Assembly (NCBI GenBank): GCA_039725955.1
Contig: CP091034.1
Location: forward strand, 1,674,001-1,738,000
Length of the DNA: 64,000 nucleotides
Direction of reading: 5' to 3'
Source: Sinorhizobium sp. B11
GTDB lineage: Bacteria; Pseudomonadota; Alphaproteobacteria; Rhizobiales; Rhizobiaceae
Shown here: piece by piece, positions 1 through 8,025 of the stretch
Layout of the letters: each line of letters begins with the position of its first letter
Position numbering within the stretch: the stretch's first letter is position 1
The notes under the pieces: generated by a model
What the model was told of the DNA's origin: nothing
Seen by the model: the letters and a program-made list of their open reading frames with translations, nothing else
Database searches by the model: none
Position numbers and translations under genes: made by a program

Positions 1-369
1 CGACAAGCGGCCGATACCGATGATGAAACCGATGATGGTCGCGGTGATGATGCCGGTAACGGCGATCAGGATAGTATTCAGAAGGCCGACGAGCAGCGCA
101 CGGCCATAGGTCGAATCACTGGAATAAGGGATCAGCGACTGGCCGACTTCGAAGCCGGCGCGACCGTTTAGAAATCCGAAACCCGATGCGATATTGGCGC
201 GCGCCAGATTGACTGCCGTATTGTGAGCAATCGACCAGATCAGTGCGACCAGCAAGATAATGGTAAGAGCTTGGAAGAAGATGCCCCGAATTGTCGGGTC
301 ATAGAGGGCAGACTGGAAGCTCCAGCCGCTCCGAGTCAAAGACGATGAATCCGCAACCTGATGCGTCAT
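1..369 (-). CDS. aapQ: General L-amino acid ABC transporter permease AapQ (3' part missing)
   Basis: Only the first 123 codons lie in the window; the gene runs off the left edge. It begins MTHQVADSSS and continues with a segment of the form DPTIRGIFFQ and a long hydrophobic helix (about residues 28-46), then NLARANIASGFGFL, which is typical of the HisM-type permeases of the Aap/Bzt transporters for broad-range amino acids. The product would sit in the inner membrane beside AapM and use the AapJ binding protein. The gene lies 104 bases downstream of aapJ on the same strand, the usual aapJQMP order. The family call is firm from the N-terminus and the neighbour; nothing can be said about the rest of the protein. 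Confidence 0.9.
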   Translation of the reverse strand, partial: MTHQVADSSSLTRSGWSFQSALYDPTIRGIFFQALTIILLVALIWSIAHNTAVNLARANIASGFGFLNGRAGFEVGQSLIPYSSDSTYGRALLVGLLNTILIAVTGIITATIIGFIIGIGRLS

Positions 370-428
370 GCCTGGCCAATTCCCCACGTTATGCGCCCCT
401 TTTCGGAGCTTTTTTATAGGAGGATGAG

Positions 429-450
429 GAAAGGCGGTTTCCCGCCTTTC
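429..450 (-). promoter_or_regulatory. Perfect 9-bp hairpin between aapJ and aapQ
   Basis: The sequence reads GAAAGGCGG, four bases, CCGCCTTTC. In the leftward transcript the loop is GAAA, a GNRA tetraloop, on a perfect 9-bp stem. No U-run follows, so it is not a good intrinsic terminator. A stable hairpin just behind a binding-protein gene often protects that part of the mRNA and lets the binding protein be made in excess over the permeases; that role is inferred here. Confidence 0.6.
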
Positions 451-473
451 CGGCTTTTCATGCCTGAAGCCGA

Positions 474-1499
474 TTAGCGAACCGGCGGAGCGTACTGAAT
501 GCCGCCCTTGTTCCAGAGAGCGTTAAGGCCGCGTGCGATCTTCAGCGGGCTGCCCTGGCCGATGTTCTTTTCGAAGACTTCGCCATAGTTGCCGACATTC
601 TTGACGACGTTGTAGGCCCAGTCATTGGTCAGGCCGAGGTCGGTACCGATCTTCGTATCGGCTTCCACGCCGAGGAAGCGCTTGATATCCGGGTTCGGCG
701 AGTTCTTCATCTCGTCGACATTGGCCTGCGTGATGCCGAATTCTTCGGCATTGACCATCGCATAGCCGACCCAGCTGACAACATCGAACCACTGGTCGTC
801 ACCCTGGCGAACGGCCGGAGCAAGCGGCTCCTTGGAGATGATTTCCGGCAGGATCATGTGCTCGTCGGGGTTCTTCAGCGTCAGACGCAGTGAGTAGAGA
901 CCCGACTGGTCAGTCGTGTAGACGTCGCAACGGCCGGAGTCATAGGCAGCGTTGACTTCGTCAAGCTTCTCAAAGACCACCGGATTGTACTGCAGGTTGT
1001 TGGCCTTGAAATAGTCGGCGAGGTTGAGCTCGGTCGTGGTGCCCGACTGAACGCAAACCGATGCACCGGAAAGTTCGAGCGCCGACTTCACGTTCAGGCT
1101 CTTGCGAACCATGAAGCCCTGGCCGTCATAATAGTTGACGAAGCGGAAGTTCAGGCCGAGCGCGGTATCGCGGTTGATGGTCCAGGTCGTGTTGCGGGCA
1201 AGCACGTCGACTTCGCCGGACTGCAGGGCAGGGAAGCGGTTGGCGGCGCTGAGGGGGGTGAACTTCACCTTGTTGGGATCGCCGAAGACCGCAGCGGAAA
1301 CCGCGCGGCAGAAGTCGACGTCGAAGCCCGACCAATTGCCGGACGCGTCAGGAGCAGCAAAGCCGGCAAGACCGGTATTGACGCCGCACTGAACAAAGCC
1401 TTTTGCCTTTACGTCTCCGAGAGTTGTGGCCGAAGCGGCCGAAGCGCCAAGAGCGAAAACTGCTGCGCCGACAGCTGCGGACAGGAGCTTGTACTTCAT
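474..1499 (-). CDS. aapJ: General L-amino acid ABC transporter periplasmic binding protein AapJ
   Basis: 341 residues. A Sec signal peptide (MKYKLLSAAVGAAVFALG, Ala-rich cleavage region near residue 24) is followed by a family 3 solute-binding fold: TLGDVKAKGFVQCGV, then GFDVDFCRAVSAAVFGD and the NRFPALQSGEVDVL segment that lines the amino-acid site. It delivers many L-amino acids to the AapQMP membrane complex. I chose the ATG at 1499 rather than an in-frame start 39 bases upstream because the signal peptide begins there and an AGG-type ribosome site precedes it at good spacing. The gene is first in the aap operon and is divergent from metC. Length and order match rhizobial aap operons. Confidence 0.95.
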   Translation of the reverse strand: MKYKLLSAAVGAAVFALGASAASATTLGDVKAKGFVQCGVNTGLAGFAAPDASGNWSGFDVDFCRAVSAAVFGDPNKVKFTPLSAANRFPALQSGEVDVLARNTTWTINRDTALGLNFRFVNYYDGQGFMVRKSLNVKSALELSGASVCVQSGTTTELNLADYFKANNLQYNPVVFEKLDEVNAAYDSGRCDVYTTDQSGLYSLRLTLKNPDEHMILPEIISKEPLAPAVRQGDDQWFDVVSWVGYAMVNAEEFGITQANVDEMKNSPNPDIKRFLGVEADTKIGTDLGLTNDWAYNVVKNVGNYGEVFEKNIGQGSPLKIARGLNALWNKGGIQYAPPVR

Positions 1500-1879
1500 T
1501 TTTCCCAACCTTTTTTCCGTTGTCTTATATTTTATCATATTGGGGAGCGGCCGAATTGAAATTGCCCGTGTGCCTCCCCGTTTCCCGCAACCCTCCCGGC
1601 GCGAGTGGGTCTATCACAGTCGCAAATGTCACTATGGTCAAGTGTCGCGGCCAATAATTGCGGCAAATTTCAGCATTTTGACAGATTACGCTGTACGCAT
1701 GGGCATTTGGCTAGAAATTGGGCGCCAAGGTGAGGAAAAATGGCGCTAAAATCGCGAGGTCAAACGTTGGCGGCTTCGCAAGGCGAGACGATCACGTCAA
1801 GTTGTAGGGGTTGACCCTGATGGCGACGGGGTTCAAAAGTTCGGGCTTCGCATACCCTCGCCAGAAGGCCATTTCCCAA
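1500..1879. other. Divergent intergenic region aapJ / metC
   Basis: 380 bases without a gene I would support. It holds the candidate aapJ promoter and presumably the metC promoter, for which I find no convincing -35/-10 pair. I looked for a sigma-54 (GG-N10-GC) element in the 1500-1800 part and saw no clear match. Short open frames here have no recognisable content. Confidence 0.6.
1614..1642 (-). promoter_or_regulatory. Candidate aapJ promoter
   Basis: On the minus strand CTTGAC (complement of 1637-1642) is followed after 17 bases by CTGTGA (complement of 1614-1619). CTTGAC with a 17-base spacer is the usual rhizobial housekeeping pattern; the -10 is a weaker match. It lies about 115 bases in front of the aapJ start. 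Confidence 0.45.
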
Positions 1880-3070
1880 ATGAAAGATCTAGACAGTCTC
1901 CTGCCGGGCGCCGGCATAAATACCCGTCTTTCCCATATCGGCTATGATCCCAGCGACTATCACGGCTTCGTCAACCCGCCGGTGGTGCGTGCATCCACCG
2001 TGCTCTTTCCCGATGCCAAGTCCATGGAGACGCGCAACAAGAAATACACTTACGGCACCCGCGGGACGCCGACGACCGACGCCCTTGCCGAGGCAATCAA
2101 TGCGCTCGAAGGTTCGGCCGGAACTGTGCTTGTGCCTTCCGGCCTCGCCGCCGTCACGGTCGCTATCCTTGCCTATGTAGCGGCAGGCGATCACGTCCTT
2201 ATTGTCGACTCCGTATACGGTCCCACTCGCCATTTCTGCGATACTGTCCTGAAGCGCATGGGTGTCGAAGTCGACTACTTCGACCCGGCGATCGAGGCCG
2301 GCATCGAAGCGCTTTTCAAGCCGAACACCACGGTCGTGCTGACCGAAGCCCCCGGTTCCAATACCTTCGAGATGCAGGATATCCCGGCCATTGCCGCTGT
2401 GGCGCACAAGCACAGCGCCGTGGTCCTGATGGATAACACCTGGGCCACGCCTCTCTATTTCCGGCCGCTGGACTTCGGCGTCGATGTGTCCATCCATGCC
2501 TCTACCAAATATCCGTCGGGCCATTCCGACATCCTGATGGGAACGATTTCAGCCAATGCCGAGCACTGGCCGAGGCTGATCGAGACGCATGGCACGCTCG
2601 GCCTTTGCGGCGCGCCCGACGATTCCTATCAGATCCTGCGCGGCCTGCGCACGATGGGCATCCGGCTGGAGCGCCACTACGAAAGCGCACTTTCGATCGC
2701 CACGTGGCTCGAAAACCGCGAGGAGGTTGCCCGCGTCCTGCACCCGGCTCTGCCGAGCTTCCCGTCGCACCATATCTGGAAACGTGACTTCAAGGGGGCC
2801 AGCGGCATCTTCTCCTTCGTGCTTGATGTAAACGATCCGCAGAAGGCAAAGCCGAAGGCGCATGCCTTCCTCGATGCACTCTCCTATTTTGGGCTCGGCT
2901 ATTCCTGGGGCGGCTATGAAAGTCTCGCCGTGCTGGTCAATCTCTCCGACCGCAAGATCGCCAAGGCACCGGTCGAAGGCCCCGTCATTCGCCTGCAGAT
3001 CGGTCTTGAGGATATCGTTGATCTCAAGGCTGACATCGAGCGCGGTTTTGCGGCGGCAAACGCCGTCTGA
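1880..3070 (+). CDS. metC: Cystathionine beta-lyase
   Basis: 396 residues, a PLP-dependent Cys/Met metabolism enzyme that cleaves cystathionine to homocysteine, pyruvate and ammonia in methionine synthesis. The N-terminus INTRLSHIG followed by FVNPPVVRAST is typical; TYGTRGTPTTDALAEAI is the substrate-loop region, LMDNTWATPL contains the PLP-contacting Asp, and STKYPSGHSD has the Schiff-base lysine at about residue 211. The SWGGYESL motif near the C-terminus fits a beta-lyase. In-frame starts at 1811 (TTG) and 1820 (ATG) exist, but MKDLDSLLPGAG at 1880 matches the usual start of the family, with AGAAGG upstream. It converges on the next gene with a 15-base gap. Confidence 0.92.
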   Translation: MKDLDSLLPGAGINTRLSHIGYDPSDYHGFVNPPVVRASTVLFPDAKSMETRNKKYTYGTRGTPTTDALAEAINALEGSAGTVLVPSGLAAVTVAILAYVAAGDHVLIVDSVYGPTRHFCDTVLKRMGVEVDYFDPAIEAGIEALFKPNTTVVLTEAPGSNTFEMQDIPAIAAVAHKHSAVVLMDNTWATPLYFRPLDFGVDVSIHASTKYPSGHSDILMGTISANAEHWPRLIETHGTLGLCGAPDDSYQILRGLRTMGIRLERHYESALSIATWLENREEVARVLHPALPSFPSHHIWKRDFKGASGIFSFVLDVNDPQKAKPKAHAFLDALSYFGLGYSWGGYESLAVLVNLSDRKIAKAPVEGPVIRLQIGLEDIVDLKADIERGFAAANAV

Positions 3071-3085
3071 TCAACCGCTGTCGGA

Positions 3086-4234
3086 TCAGCCGACAGGGCG
3101 GTAGCCGTAAATCCAGTCGAGATCCGCCGCGAGGCTTTGCGGCGGTTTCAGCGACAGGACAATATCCCGGCCGATCCGGATCGGTCCGCTTGCATGATAG
3201 GCAAAACGGTTGAAGGCGCCGCGCTGACGCAGCTTGGCGATGCGGGGCGCGCGGTGCCGTTCGTAGAGCGGGATGGCTTCGGAAGCCGGGCGGGTGGCGA
3301 GGAAGGCTGCGAGCTCGAATGCATCCTCGATCGCCATTGCCGCGCCCTGGGCCGCAAAGGGCATCATGGCATGTGCGGCATCGCCGATCAGCACGGTCTT
3401 GTTCCCATCCTGCCATTTGCCCGGCGTTACTTCGAACAGTGGCCAGAAAGTGATGTCGCTGTGCCGTCCGAGCAAGCCGGTGACAGACGGATGCCAGCGG
3501 CGGAAGCGTGACCGGAGAAGCTCCATTTGAGCCGGTTTCGGTTCGCCTTGCCAGACCTGCGGTAAAATGTTGCCGGCGGTGATCGCCACCATGTTGAAGC
3601 CGCCGGTTTCCTTCAGCGGATAGCACACCATATGCGCCGACGAGCCGAGCAGGGCCGAGACACTGGCAGGATCGAGAAACCCCGGTGCCTCTCCTTTTGC
3701 GATGGTAAAGCGGAAGGCGACATTTCCTGAGAATCGCGGGGCAGGGGCGCCTGGTATTGCCTGCCTCAACCGCGACCAGACCCCATCAGCGCCGATGACG
3801 ACATCGGCCGGACGCTGGCCCTGCGGCAGATCCGACTCGAAGCGTATTCCCAAATGGAGCGTGCAGAGCGGATTGATGCCAACAGCACCCAGAAGCGCCT
3901 TCTGAAGCGTCTTGCGGTGCAGGACGCCGTATGGTGCTCCCCAGCGATTCCTGGCGAAGCTCCCGGCAGGAACCGCAGCGAGTTCGCGCAGCGAACTACC
4001 CGAAATCAACCGGATGGATTGCGGCTCGAGCCAGACGCCGGTCAGCTCGTCGAGAACACCGAGCTCGGCAAGCACGCGCGATGCATTGGGAGAGATTTGC
4101 AGGCCGGCACCCACCTCTGCAAGTTGGGTTGCCTGTTCGAAAATATCCGAGCTGATGCCCCGTCGCGCAAGCGCCAGAGCGGCTGTTAGCCCGGCAATTC
4201 CGGCGCCGATGATGGCGGCATGTTCGACCGGCAT
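3086..4234 (-). CDS. FAD-dependent monooxygenase, salicylate hydroxylase type
   Basis: 382 residues. The N-terminal dinucleotide motif GAGIAGLTAAL (about residues 10-20) and IFEQA at the end of the second strand bind FAD. DVVIGADGVWSRLR is the conserved DG motif of class A flavin monooxygenases, and LIGDAAHAMMPFAAQGAAMAIEDA (split motif GD...P) contacts the ribityl chain and pyrophosphate. These enzymes hydroxylate aromatic rings using NADH and oxygen. The substrate cannot be told from sequence; salicylate or 3-hydroxybenzoate are the usual annotations. It is followed on the same strand by no partner gene; the zinc-finger gene upstream is only 28 bases away, so the two may be cotranscribed. 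Confidence 0.82.
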   Translation of the reverse strand: MPVEHAAIIGAGIAGLTAALALARRGISSDIFEQATQLAEVGAGLQISPNASRVLAELGVLDELTGVWLEPQSIRLISGSSLRELAAVPAGSFARNRWGAPYGVLHRKTLQKALLGAVGINPLCTLHLGIRFESDLPQGQRPADVVIGADGVWSRLRQAIPGAPAPRFSGNVAFRFTIAKGEAPGFLDPASVSALLGSSAHMVCYPLKETGGFNMVAITAGNILPQVWQGEPKPAQMELLRSRFRRWHPSVTGLLGRHSDITFWPLFEVTPGKWQDGNKTVLIGDAAHAMMPFAAQGAAMAIEDAFELAAFLATRPASEAIPLYERHRAPRIAKLRQRGAFNRFAYHASGPIRIGRDIVLSLKPPQSLAADLDWIYGYRPVG

Positions 4235-4262
4235 GGGATATCCGATCTATAGAAGAGGGAAA

Positions 4263-4508
4263 TTACGCCGCCTTGACGTGAAAGACGCAGCCCGGCGGGT
4301 TGGTCTGGTTGGATTTCAGCGAGGCGTTGTAGCGATAGAGGGTCGAGCAATAGGAGCAGACCTTCTCATTGTCGTCGCCCATATCGATGAAGATATGCGG
4401 ATGATCGAAGGGAACGGATGCGCCGGTGCACATGAATTCCTTGACGCCGACTTCGATAACGCGGTGACCGCCGTCGTTCTGGAAGTGGGGAATGCTGTGG
4501 CCGGCCAT
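4263..4508 (-). CDS. Small CHCC zinc-finger protein (NDUFS6-like)
   Basis: 81 residues from the ATG at 4508. It contains the single zinc-binding pattern of the zf-CHCC family: FMCTG, then a conserved His in FDHPHIFIDMG, then CSYCSTLYRY. This domain is shared with the NDUFS6 subunit of mitochondrial complex I, and free-standing alphaproteobacterial copies are common. An in-frame start 54 bases upstream would add a basic, low-complexity N-terminus and is less likely; MAGHSIPHFQND is the typical start. The C-terminus PPGCVFHVKAA is family-like. It lies immediately upstream of the FAD monooxygenase on the same strand and is divergent from the hydrolase gene. Confidence 0.85.
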   Translation of the reverse strand: MAGHSIPHFQNDGGHRVIEVGVKEFMCTGASVPFDHPHIFIDMGDDNEKVCSYCSTLYRYNASLKSNQTNPPGCVFHVKAA

Positions 4509-4654
4509 GTCTGTCTCCGAATGCTTTGAATTCTGCGCGGACCTTATAGGCCTTCGAAACAAAAGTGTAGTGCCAAAGCATGGCTCCCCTGCGAGTTTTT
4601 GGCTTCCCGCTTGGGGGGCGCTCGACTATGGTCGCGCCAAATAAGGACGGCCCG

Positions 4655-5440
4655 ATGAACCTGAATACGCCTGCATTTTCGAGCTTCATGCATGATGGAT
4701 TGAAACTCGCTTTCTTCGATGAGGGCGATCCCTCCGGCCCGCCGGTGCTCCTGATTCATGGCTTTGCCTCGTCAGCCAACGTCAATTGGGTTCATCCGGG
4801 CTGGCTGAAGACTCTGGGTGATGCCGGCTACCGTGTCATCGCCATCGACAACCGAGGTCATGGCGACAGCGACAAGCCGCGCGATGCCGAAGCTTACAGG
4901 CCGTGGTTCATGGCGGGCGATGCGATCGCTCTGCTTGATCATCTCGGTATCCCCGAGGCCAATCTGATGGGCTACTCCATGGGCGCCCGCATCTCCGTCT
5001 TTGCCGCACTTGCCCATCCGAACCGCGTCCGCTCGCTGGTGCTTGGTGGCCTCGGTATCGGCATGACGGACGGAGTGGGCGACTGGGATCCGATCGCCGA
5101 TGCACTGCTTGCCCCTTCTCTGGCCGATGTCACCCATCCACGTGGCCAGATGTTCCGTGCTTTTGCCGACCAGACGAAGAGCGACCGCGAGGCGCTTGCC
5201 GCCTGCATCAAGGGGTCGCGTGATCTTGTCGCCCGCGCTGATATGGGCAAGATCGACGCGCCCACCCTGATCGGGGTCGGAACCAAGGACGATATCGCTG
5301 GTTCCCCCCAGGAGCTCGCGGCGCTGATGCCCGATGCCGAAGCGCTGGATATCCCCGGTCGCGACCACATGCTCGCCGTGGGTGACCGGGTGTTCAAAAA
5401 AGCCGTGCTGGAATTCTACGCAAAGGTTGCTGCCGGCTGA
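4655..5440 (+). CDS. Alpha/beta hydrolase
   Basis: 261 residues. LLIHGFASS (oxyanion-hole HG), IAIDNRGHGDSDKP, and the nucleophile elbow GYSMGA (Ser at about residue 107) define the alpha/beta hydrolase fold. GVGTKDDIAG carries the likely acid Asp, and GRDHMLAVGD the catalytic His near the C-terminus. The start at 4655 is chosen because AAGGACGG sits 5-10 bases upstream; an ATG at 4580 is possible but would add an unrelated basic extension. The substrate is unknown; relatives are esterases, haloperoxidase-like enzymes and ester-cleaving catabolic hydrolases. Confidence 0.85.
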   Translation: MNLNTPAFSSFMHDGLKLAFFDEGDPSGPPVLLIHGFASSANVNWVHPGWLKTLGDAGYRVIAIDNRGHGDSDKPRDAEAYRPWFMAGDAIALLDHLGIPEANLMGYSMGARISVFAALAHPNRVRSLVLGGLGIGMTDGVGDWDPIADALLAPSLADVTHPRGQMFRAFADQTKSDREALAACIKGSRDLVARADMGKIDAPTLIGVGTKDDIAGSPQELAALMPDAEALDIPGRDHMLAVGDRVFKKAVLEFYAKVAAG

Positions 5441-5571
5441 TGTCGCCAGCGGGTGACATAATCGTGATCTCCAGGAAAAAGCGTTGAATCGGTGTGCCCT
5501 CGGCACCCATTTATGTTATCGGCGTTTTCCTCTATATAATCGCATCCCAACGGGAAATGAGGAGGCCGGAA

Positions 5572-6405
5572 ATGGTCGCTAAGACGGATATCCGCACGCT
5601 GGACGCAGCCCATCCGCTGAAAGTGATGGATCCTATCTGGGACAGTCTGCGAGAAGAAGCGCGCCTTGCGGCGGAAAGCGATCCGGTGCTGGCGGCTTTC
5701 CTCTATTCGACGGCCATCAACCATCGCTCGCTTGAAGAATGTGTCATCCATCGCATCTGCGAGCGCCTCGACCATCCCGACATGCAGGCAAACCTGCTGC
5801 GCCAGACTTTTGAGGAAATGCTCGACGACTGGCCGGAATGGAGCTCGATCCTGCGCGTGGATATTCAGGCAGTCTATGATCGCGACCCCGCCTGCCTGCG
5901 TTTCATGGAAGCCGTCCTCTACTTCAAGGGCTTCCACGCCCTGCAGACGCACCGGCTGGCGCATTGGCTGCTGAACCGCGGCCGTCGCGATTTCGCGCTT
6001 TATCTGCAGAGCCGCTCCTCCAGTGTCTTCCAGACGGACATCAATCCGGCCGCCCGCATCGGCAAGGGCATCTTCCTCGACCATGCGACCGGCCTCGTGG
6101 TCGGCGAAACGGCTGTCATCGGCGACAACGTCTCCATTCTGCACGGCGTCACACTCGGTGGCACCGGCAAGGAGGGCGCCGACCGCCACCCGAAGATCGG
6201 AACGGGCGTGATGATCGGCGCGGGTGCCAAGATTCTCGGCAATATCGAGATTGGCTTCTGTTCGCGTGTTGCCGCCGGGTCGGTCGTGCTGAAGCCGGTA
6301 CCGCCCAAGACGACAGTGGCCGGTGTGCCCGCCAAGGTCGTCGGCGAGGCCGGCTGCTCGGAGCCGGCACGCGTCATGGATCAGGTTATCGGCGCAGATA
6401 TCTGA
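5572..6405 (+). CDS. cysE: Serine O-acetyltransferase
   Basis: 277 residues. It acetylates L-serine with acetyl-CoA to give O-acetylserine, the precursor of cysteine. The N-terminal helical domain (DPIWDSLREEA ... AFLYSTAINH) is followed by a left-handed beta helix made of hexapeptide repeats (IGKGIFLDHATGLVVGETAVIGD), with the catalytic His in LDHATG and the second in SILHGVTLGGTGK. The start at 5572 has a strong GGAGG eight to ten bases upstream. The gene stands alone between the hydrolase and the DUF3126 gene. The length is within the range of alphaproteobacterial CysE, which have an extended C-terminal tail. Confidence 0.95.
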   Translation: MVAKTDIRTLDAAHPLKVMDPIWDSLREEARLAAESDPVLAAFLYSTAINHRSLEECVIHRICERLDHPDMQANLLRQTFEEMLDDWPEWSSILRVDIQAVYDRDPACLRFMEAVLYFKGFHALQTHRLAHWLLNRGRRDFALYLQSRSSSVFQTDINPAARIGKGIFLDHATGLVVGETAVIGDNVSILHGVTLGGTGKEGADRHPKIGTGVMIGAGAKILGNIEIGFCSRVAAGSVVLKPVPPKTTVAGVPAKVVGEAGCSEPARVMDQVIGADI

Positions 6406-6542
6406 GCCTTCATTGGAAAAATGCGGAAAAGCGCCTAGATCCTGGCAGGGACAGTCATTGCTAACAGGATCTCGCGACCTTTACAGCGCCGCTTTACCTG
6501 TGCAAGAAGCGGCCAACCGAGATTGCTTACGGAGATGAGAGA

Positions 6543-6746
6543 GTGAAGCCAGAAGAAATCAAGAAGCTCGACGCCTATTTCAAACGCACGCTGAATCCGC
6601 AGATCGTGGTGAAGGCGCGCCCGCGCAAGAACGACTCCGCGGAAGTCTATATTGGCGAAGAATTTCTGGGCGTCATCTACATCGACGACGAGGACGGCGA
6701 CCGTTCCTACAATTTCTCGATGGCAATTCTCGACGTCGATCTCTGA
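6543..6746 (+). CDS. DUF3126 family protein
   Basis: 67 residues, GTG start with GGAGATGAGAG just upstream. The sequence KPEEIKKLDAYFKRTLNP, then KNDSAEVYIGEEFLGVIYID and DEDGDRSYNFSMAILD is the conserved small alphaproteobacterial family DUF3126. It is acidic, soluble, and has no known activity. It lies 137 bases after cysE and is closed by a strong terminator, so it may be transcribed alone or as the tail of the cysE unit. I do not know what it does. Confidence 0.88.
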   Translation: MKPEEIKKLDAYFKRTLNPQIVVKARPRKNDSAEVYIGEEFLGVIYIDDEDGDRSYNFSMAILDVDL

Positions 6747-6764
6747 TCGAACGTCACGTTGATC

Positions 6765-6801
6765 AAAAGCCGCGCATCGCCGGGCGATGCGCGGCTTTTT
6801 T
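6765..6801 (+). terminator. Strong intrinsic terminator after the DUF3126 gene
   Basis: A perfect 16-bp stem (AAAAGCCGCGCATCGC with its complement at 6784-6799) with a three-base CGG loop, ending in a run of six T (6796-6801). The A-run on the left arm also gives a T-run on the other strand, so it may work in both directions. Confidence 0.92.
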
Positions 6802-6956
6802 GTTGGACGGCCGCCGCCAAATGGGCGTATTCGCCAAAATTTCTGCTAACCCTGCGGTTGCATGCGGCTGATATATTTTAGCAAAATCAATAAAAGACGG
6901 ACGTGCCCAAAAATTCGGTCTCTGGCGTGAATACTGACTGCAACCACTGGATGTTT

Positions 6957-7012
6957 TGCAATGCACAAGACTACTTGACTCTTTGTGCGTTGCAGCTACC
7001 CTCTGCCTGCAA
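6957..7012 (+). promoter_or_regulatory. Candidate phasin promoter with TGCA-type operator motifs
   Basis: TGCA-A-TGCA lies at 6957-6965. CTTGAC at 6974-6979 is a good rhizobial -35 and CTACCC/TACCCT at 6996-7002 a poor -10 about 16-17 bases on. TTGCAG at 6990-6995 and CTGCAA at 7007-7012 form an inverted repeat over the expected start of transcription. TGCA/CTGC-rich elements are the kind of site bound by PhaR-type repressors of phasin genes; assignment to PhaR is inferred. Confidence 0.4.
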
Positions 7013-7032
7013 CAGCCAATTGGAGGATGGTC

Positions 7033-7401
7033 ATGTTCAATTTCGACGATGCGAACCGGAAGAGCAAGGAAACCGTGGACTCGGTGCTCAAGAGCTATTC
7101 CGATACCGCCAAGGGTTTTCAGGCGATCGCCTCTGAGGCGGCCGAATATTCCAAGAAGTCCTTTCAGGATGCCGTCACCCATTTCGAGACGCTGTCGGGC
7201 GTAAAGAGCTTCGAGGCGGCCTTCGAATTGCAGACCAACTATGCGAAGTCTTCCTATGAGGCTTTCATCACTGAGGCGACCAGGCTCGGCGAAATGTATG
7301 CCGATCTCGCCAAAAATGCTTATAAGCCCTACGAGACGCCGATGGCTGCCGCTGCCGCCAAGGTCTCGAAAGCCTCTCCGGTAACCCCTGCCGCCGCATA
7401 A
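7033..7401 (+). CDS. Phasin family protein
   Basis: 122 residues. The helical, amphipathic sequence (NFDDANRKSKETVDSVLKSY, FQAIASEAAEYSKKSF, FEAAFELQTNYAKSSYEAF) is the Phasin_2 pattern; KSFEAAFELQ and EFITEATRLGEMY-like repeats are typical. Phasins coat polyhydroxybutyrate granules and limit their size and fusion. The C-terminus is a short Ala/Pro/Lys tail. The start at 7033 has GGAGG six bases upstream; an ATG at 7027 directly abuts that site and is less likely. It is a single-gene unit with its own promoter region and terminator. Confidence 0.88.
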   Translation: MFNFDDANRKSKETVDSVLKSYSDTAKGFQAIASEAAEYSKKSFQDAVTHFETLSGVKSFEAAFELQTNYAKSSYEAFITEATRLGEMYADLAKNAYKPYETPMAAAAAKVSKASPVTPAAA

Positions 7402-7437
7402 ATCTGGTGGCGCATCGCGCCCCACCTATTGAAAATC

Positions 7438-7472
7438 AAAGACCGGCACCGCATTTGCGGCCGGTCTTTTTT
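7438..7472 (+). terminator. Intrinsic terminator of the phasin gene
   Basis: A 9-bp stem AAAGACCGG / CCGGTCTTT (7438-7446 with 7461-7469), topped by a second CCGC/GCGG helix after a two-base bulge, followed by a T-run to 7472. Confidence 0.9.
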
Positions 7473-7664
7473 GTTTCCCGAAGCATGCTCCGGTTTTTAC
7501 GCAGACTTTTTTGGCCTTTGCGTCAAGTCCTGCGGAATTGTGATTGCAGTCGGAAACAAGGGGCTTAAAATCGCTCTATTATGAACTACCTTAGTGTTTC
7601 AGATATTCGGCGGGAAAGCACCCCTCCCATGCTGCTCGCCGGATTGATTGAGGAATGAATGAAA

Positions 7665-8015
7665 ATGATCGCCAAACCGATCCGGATGCAGAACGACAGC
7701 GAAAGGAACGGGGACAACGGAAATCGAACCTCGGTCATCACGCGCACCAAGCCGAAGACCAAGAAGCCCAACGTTTATCGCGTACTGCTTTTGAATGACG
7801 ACTACACCCCAATGGAATTCGTCATCCATATCCTGGAGCGTTTTTTTCAAAAGGATCGGGAAAGTGCCACCCGCATCATGTTGCATGTCCATAACCATGG
7901 CGTCGGCGAATGCGGAATATTCACATACGAGGTAGCGGAGACCAAGGTGAGCCAGGTGATGGACTTTGCCCGGCAGCATCAGCATCCGCTGCAATGCGTC
8001 ATGGAAAAGAAGTGA
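7665..8015 (+). CDS. clpS: ATP-dependent Clp protease adaptor ClpS
   Basis: 116 residues from the ATG at 7665 (an ATG at 7659 would add two residues). YRVLLLNDDYTPMEFVIHILERFF is the diagnostic ClpS core: the NDD and the hydrophobic pocket bind N-degron residues. MLHVHNHGVGECGIFTYEVAETK follows, with the His/Cys surface that contacts the ClpA N-domain. The unstructured basic N-terminal tail (RTSVITRTKPKTKKP) is what ClpA engages. It sits directly before clpA with overlapping signals: its stop codon is within the clpA ribosome site, so the two are translationally coupled. This is the canonical rhizobial ClpS1. Confidence 0.95.
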   Translation: MIAKPIRMQNDSERNGDNGNRTSVITRTKPKTKKPNVYRVLLLNDDYTPMEFVIHILERFFQKDRESATRIMLHVHNHGVGECGIFTYEVAETKVSQVMDFARQHQHPLQCVMEKK

Positions 8016-8025
8016 GGAACTGAAC

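Noticed and set aside
1426..1749. 107-codon plus-strand frame between aapJ and metC
   Set aside because: Its first part is antisense to the aapJ signal peptide, and the remainder covers the aapJ promoter; no ribosome site.
6763..7425. 220-codon minus-strand frame over the phasin gene and a terminator
   Set aside because: It contains the full intrinsic terminator at 6765-6801 and overlaps a real gene with proper ribosome site.
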